NCBI GenBank assembly: GCA_902761655.1
Contig: CACWLD010000004.1
Coordinates: 1-64,000 of the forward strand
DNA: 64,000 bases
Direction of reading: 5' to 3'
Origin: an uncultured Bacteroidia bacterium
Lineage (GTDB): Bacteria > Bacteroidota > Bacteroidia > Bacteroidales > UBA932
Of this stretch, positions 61,301 through 64,000 are shown piece after piece. The number at the start of each line of letters is the position of its first letter. The first letter of the stretch is position 1. The notes under the pieces were generated by a model, which saw only the letters and a program-made list of their open reading frames with translations, was not told the DNA's origin and made no database searches. The position numbers and the translations under genes were made by a program.

Positions 61301-61464
61301 TGCCCTCCCGAGACAGGTACGGAGAAGATGTCTCCGTCATAACTGAAATAAATCTGCTTCCCGTCCGGAGACAAAGAAGGATGGGAAGCGAATCTTAAGT
61401 TCTGTGAAAAAGAAAGGGTGGATGCCAAAAAAATATTAGCGGCGATGAAAAGTAAACGTTTCAT
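58375..61464 (-). CDS. Tricorn-like S41 protease with N-terminal beta-propellers
   Basis: This 1029-residue protein has a signal peptide (MKRLLFIAANIFLASTLSFSQ). Two TolB/WD40-like propellers span about 25-640, with repeated SPDGK units (SPDGKQIYFS, SPDGKWLAFS, SPDGKDMYML). A PDZ domain lies near 740-830, and the S41 core follows with HSLSDAEVTSNG (nucleophile Ser). This matches bacterial tricorn homologues that degrade peptides in the periplasm. It is 31 nt downstream of the GH9 gene on the same strand. Confidence 0.93.
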   Translation of the reverse strand: MKRLLFIAANIFLASTLSFSQNLRFASHPSLSPDGKQIYFSYDGDIFSVPVSGGQATAVITMTGEQDSPLVSPDGKWLAFSSDIQGNTDVYAVPLGGGKAVQLTFHEAPDVPISWSADSKYIYFESTRESARKTSFRVSVEGGTPQLMFDGYFNTIVNLAENPKTGEFLFNESMESLSFPTRKRYVGDHNPNIKSWNPKTKAYTELTSYIGKDQWPMADVNGNIYYVSDELNKESNIVKYVPGGAPQQLTTFDKSVQYPNLAYGGSAMVFLKDYEINVLSLPSGSVSVPQISIASGSVEVRRSFAGQTPSAAAVSPDGKKFALVIRGGLYITDPKCKFLQKLETPSYERVAEVVWGPDSKTVYYTRTNMGWTNIYKVAADGSAPESVVYLSQNNVKNLTLSHLGDRMAFVDGSKSVMLLDLNNNVARKLTEAEFWSYQRYSLSFSFDDNYLAFDAMHMFEPDIFIYSFADGTLKNLTNSASVEESPVFSPDGKDMYMLANPTSSSFPRGSRASLYKLPLRKYETPFKSEAVDALFGDKPAKKDSAVVIDYKDIHSRLTRVERDGSQNNLYVFKNKDKSYLLYSSFASAPGGVYCLEISDPEAKPKQIRDLTSGTFFSCKDALYCLSSGAIYKIDVNAGSAAKTAVTKDVEVVLNDEFRQMFYEVWAVLEQNYYDVNFHGADWYSIRDYYGSLLPYVRTRANLRTLMADLLGELNSSHMGFTSSGTEERPQTSIRTYGTGIVFQNEAPYKVDYILVDSPADKVEIDLRNGDELVAVDGVRVDARQNREKYFSGAVGKDELKLTFSRSGKEFDVKVHTTTFSNVKTLAYKRWEDQRADVVSAKTGDRVGYIHMRAMGDEDLNSFLLKMHTEVFDKDALILDLRYNNGGNVHKEVIDFLRGQAHFEWAYRDFPRTSHPNVAPAGKPIVVLVNEHSLSDAEVTSNGIKTLGIAKLVGTETYRWIIFTSSARLIDGSTCRLPAWGCYSVVDGKDLENTGVKPDIYVKNTFQDRLEGKDPQLDAAIAEVLSELKG

Positions 61465-61495
61465 GCCGCTAATATAGCAATTATTTAGTCAGGGA

Positions 61496-64000
61496 CTATT
61501 TGTTCAGTGCCTGTGCAACCTCGATTGCGCCAAGTACAAGTTCTACGTACCTTGGAGCATCGTTGATACAGCACTCGTTCTCACCCCAGTGGAACGGATA
61601 GTCGTCCTTGTTCTCAAAGAAGTCTTCCTTTACGAGAAGTCCAGGAACAACGCCTCCAGGGATTACTGAGTAGTCAGCCCTGTTGTTGCTGTAGGCAACG
61701 TTCTTGGTGGTAACACCAACGGCGGTGATGAAGGACTTGTTGTTGTAAGGATGGCATCCGAACAGGTAGTTGAGGCCTGCGAATACAAACTCGGGATCGA
61801 TCATATCAGGGAACAGCTTCCATACCTTGTAGCAGTTGTATGCGTTGTTGATGATTCCGCTGTTTCCAGCCCAGGTAGCACCTGCGATGTTGACACCGTA
61901 AGGATTATCCTCGGCAACGGCTGTGATGCTCTTTACATATGCAGGAATGATGGCCTTAACCTTGTCCTGGAACTTCTTGTCCATATAAGGATAAACCTCA
62001 AGGGCTGCAGAAAGGTTCATTCCTACTCCGCCTCTTCCGTTGGCCATTGAAGGAGCCTGTACGGGCTGAGGGTTGAGCTGAGCCTCTACGAGCGGTGTGA
62101 AGAAGTCCTTGAACTTCTGGTCGCCGGTAGCGAACCAAAGCTCGATGGCTGCCTGCATCCTGGGATCTCCACCCATCCTTCCGAACATTGCGCCTGCGGC
62201 GTTGGTGTTATTGGAAGGAGCTGCTGCCTCTGAGTATTTGTCCCAGAGCATAAGGGCGTTCTTGAGGGTGCGCTCTGCCTCCTCAGGGAAGTATTCCTTG
62301 AGTGCAGGATATGCAGCTGCAAGTGAAACGATAGTTCCCATTGTTCCGGCAGGGCTGAAACGTCCGGTGAGGACGAACCTGTCGTCAGGGGTGCCTGAGC
62401 GGTTGCCCTTAACCTCATAGCGTGCAAGTGTAGGATCGTAGATGAGACCGTCGGTAAGTGTCATTGCATCGCCAAGGTGATGATAGTGATGCATATCCGG
62501 CTGGCCGATGGTTCCGGCTACAAAGCCGATGTTCTCTACCTGTGCGTTGATGTTCAGGGTTCCCTGCATAATGTACTGTACGTTGTCAGGAATTCCGTCA
62601 GGAACGTGGATGTCAGCGTAGAGTGTCTTATGGTCGATGAGAGTCTGGTCTCTCTCAGGACGGAAGGTACGCCACATATAGGCGAGGTCCTGGGTTGTGG
62701 TAACTACAGAGTTGGACTGGATGTCGAAGTCTCCGGCGTCATACCATCCACCGATTGCAAGTCCGGGGATATGCTCCAGGGGTGCATACTTGGTGTTGGT
62801 CTCGTTACCCATTGTGTAACCGTCGTGGAGGCGGATGTTGAGGGGAGCCTGGAGGGCGTCGTCCATATTGGCGCGTCCGTGCCATACACGGTAAGCCTCG
62901 TTAACCTCCATATGGTCCATATTCACAACCAGTGAGATATCCATTGAAGGATGCCACTTGTCATCGTAAACGTTCTTGTCGATAGGGAATGCGTTGGTCT
63001 CAACTCCGTTGTATTCGATGCTGTATAGGCCAGGGGTCTTTACGTCAGAGAAGTCAAGCTGAACGTAATTGTACCTGTGATGGTACTCTCCCCAGAACTT
63101 GGCGTTGATAACCTTTGCAACGCTCTTGGTTCCGTCAGGATTTACCTTGAGGAGGTTGGCGGTCTTTGCAGGGGTGTCGTTCTTGTCAAGCTCAACAACT
63201 GCAACCTTCTTCTGTGCAGGGGTGTAACCTACCTGTGAGAAGCCAATGTTTGGCTTGCGAACCCAAGTGGGGTCTGCGCTGGGCTCAAGGTACCACTCAA
63301 GGACCTTGCCGGTCTTTCCGGTAGGAAGGAGAGAGCGGAGAACGAACATACCGTTCTGTGCAAGGTGACGTCCGTCAAAGATCATAAGGTCCTGGTCAGA
63401 CTTCACACTTACGCGGAGTGCGGGATCCTCAGGTGCAAGTGTAATCTGCTTTCCTGTTGAGAGCGGGAGGGGAACAAGGAAGTCTCCACGTCCGCGGTCA
63501 TCAAATGTAGACTCTCCAAAGTACTGGGGGATCTTCTCTGCAATAGGATGAACTTCAGTGTCTGCCATAGGATACTTTGGCAGGGGCCTTGCGAGTCCGT
63601 CAACAAGATAGTTCTTTCCAAAGTAGGAAGCGGGGAAGAACTCAAGGTTCATACCTGCCTTGCCCTGGAGGAACTCAGGAACCGGCTTGTCAAGGTAAAC
63701 CTGGATGATAACGCCCTTGTCCTTGGGGAATACCCTTAGTTTGGAGACGAAGTTCCAGTCTTCATAAGTCAGTTCCACCTCAACGCTGCTGTCGCTGTGG
63801 TTGACTGTCCTGTTGCTGATGACACCAAAGATGTCCCACTGCTCAGGGGTGTTCACAAGCCTGATACCACCACCGGTGCAGATACGCTCACCTCTCTGGA
63901 TTATTTCAATTCCGGCGAATTTCTCGTCGTAGAAAGCACCGTTGTAGAGGTTGTTGTAAACGAGCACGTTAGTGCCTCTGTCCTCGTAGTAGTCGAGGTC
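61496..64000 (-). CDS. GH9-family glycoside hydrolase (partial, N-terminus outside window)
   Basis: The frame is open to the right edge; 834 codons are visible, and the apparent start at 63967 is only an internal Val codon. After an N-terminal region of over 250 residues, an Ig-like CelD_N domain begins NIGFSQVGYTPAQKKVAVVE. The (alpha/alpha)6 barrel holds GGWYDAGDFD (catalytic base Asp pair) and HWGENE (acid Glu) near the C-terminus. GH9 enzymes cut cellulose or related beta-glucans. It likely co-transcribes with the tricorn-like protease. Confidence 0.9.
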   Translation of the reverse strand, partial: DLDYYEDRGTNVLVYNNLYNGAFYDEKFAGIEIIQRGERICTGGGIRLVNTPEQWDIFGVISNRTVNHSDSSVEVELTYEDWNFVSKLRVFPKDKGVIIQVYLDKPVPEFLQGKAGMNLEFFPASYFGKNYLVDGLARPLPKYPMADTEVHPIAEKIPQYFGESTFDDRGRGDFLVPLPLSTGKQITLAPEDPALRVSVKSDQDLMIFDGRHLAQNGMFVLRSLLPTGKTGKVLEWYLEPSADPTWVRKPNIGFSQVGYTPAQKKVAVVELDKNDTPAKTANLLKVNPDGTKSVAKVINAKFWGEYHHRYNYVQLDFSDVKTPGLYSIEYNGVETNAFPIDKNVYDDKWHPSMDISLVVNMDHMEVNEAYRVWHGRANMDDALQAPLNIRLHDGYTMGNETNTKYAPLEHIPGLAIGGWYDAGDFDIQSNSVVTTTQDLAYMWRTFRPERDQTLIDHKTLYADIHVPDGIPDNVQYIMQGTLNINAQVENIGFVAGTIGQPDMHHYHHLGDAMTLTDGLIYDPTLARYEVKGNRSGTPDDRFVLTGRFSPAGTMGTIVSLAAAYPALKEYFPEEAERTLKNALMLWDKYSEAAAPSNNTNAAGAMFGRMGGDPRMQAAIELWFATGDQKFKDFFTPLVEAQLNPQPVQAPSMANGRGGVGMNLSAALEVYPYMDKKFQDKVKAIIPAYVKSITAVAEDNPYGVNIAGATWAGNSGIINNAYNCYKVWKLFPDMIDPEFVFAGLNYLFGCHPYNNKSFITAVGVTTKNVAYSNNRADYSVIPGGVVPGLLVKEDFFENKDDYPFHWGENECCINDAPRYVELVLGAIEVAQALNK

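Overview
The window is a gene-dense chromosomal segment from a member of the Bacteroidota, most likely an uncultured gut or rumen Bacteroidales of moderate GC. The evidence is the repeated use of the Bacteroidota promoter signature (TAnnTTTG near -7, sometimes TTTG about 19 nt upstream), the lack of Shine-Dalgarno sequences, and family content typical of the phylum: an ExbB-x-ExbD-ExbD operon, a TAnnTTTG-driven hisS, a large putative porin, BACON/LRR and LytTR proteins, DUF3784, and lipoprotein hydrolases. The genus cannot be fixed from sequence reading alone. There is no IS element, prophage, CRISPR array or SusC/SusD pair in the window.

Region 1-4.7 kb is a carbohydrate cluster: three paralogous CE1-type esterases (one cut by the left edge) around a divergent promoter, then a GH27 enzyme. 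From 4.7 to 15.1 kb a forward block holds typA, a DUF177 protein, rpmF, tRNA-Arg(CCU), a GT4 glycosyltransferase, a CE12-like SGNH esterase, an unrecognised membrane-anchored protein, an acyl-CoA synthetase, a dCMP deaminase and an S41 protease. From 15.1 to 25.0 kb a reverse block holds a TonB-like protein, udk, asnS, the exbB/exbD operon, ansA, tatD, dprA, queA and a Nudix hydrolase. From 25.1 to 33.4 kb there is an SRPBCC protein, an RsmF-like methyltransferase, a TPR protein, a LRR/BACON/thioredoxin-fold protein, a BASS transporter, an M13 peptidase and a LolC/E-type permease. From 33.4 to 40.0 kb a tight reverse operon carries a nucleotidyltransferase, a CPBP protease, an AmgK-like kinase fused to a RapZ C-terminal domain, a MurU-like nucleotidyltransferase and a porin; this looks like an amino-sugar or cell-wall recycling unit. 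From 40.0 to 50.5 kb come divIC, folP, tmk, a DoxX/MauE protein, a VKOR-DsbA fusion, a GH54 arabinofuranosidase lipoprotein, sppA, hisS and tRNA-fMet.

From 50.5 to 54.5 kb an accessory stretch follows tRNA-fMet. It has a 52-nt perfect palindrome fused to the tRNA end, a hairpin-rich REP-like segment, two AT-rich orphan genes bracketed by a 12-bp copy of the tRNA T-arm, and a Fic gene with five operator-like repeats on its promoter. It continues with DUF3784, a small membrane protein and a LytTR regulator. From 54.5 to 64 kb the exported-hydrolase theme returns: a fourth CE1 esterase, an M28 peptidase behind two AAACGTTT palindromes, an exported nitroreductase, a tricorn-like S41 protease and a GH9 enzyme cut by the right edge.

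Taken together the exported enzymes (CE1, GH27, GH54, CE12, GH9) suggest growth on arabinoxylan, pectin and cellulose. The most noteworthy signals are seven genes whose TAnnTTTG box lies only 4-8 nt before the start codon (near-leaderless mRNAs), the kinase-RapZ fusion operon, the multi-repeat bacterial GH54, the Fic operator array and the tRNA-bounded orphan island.
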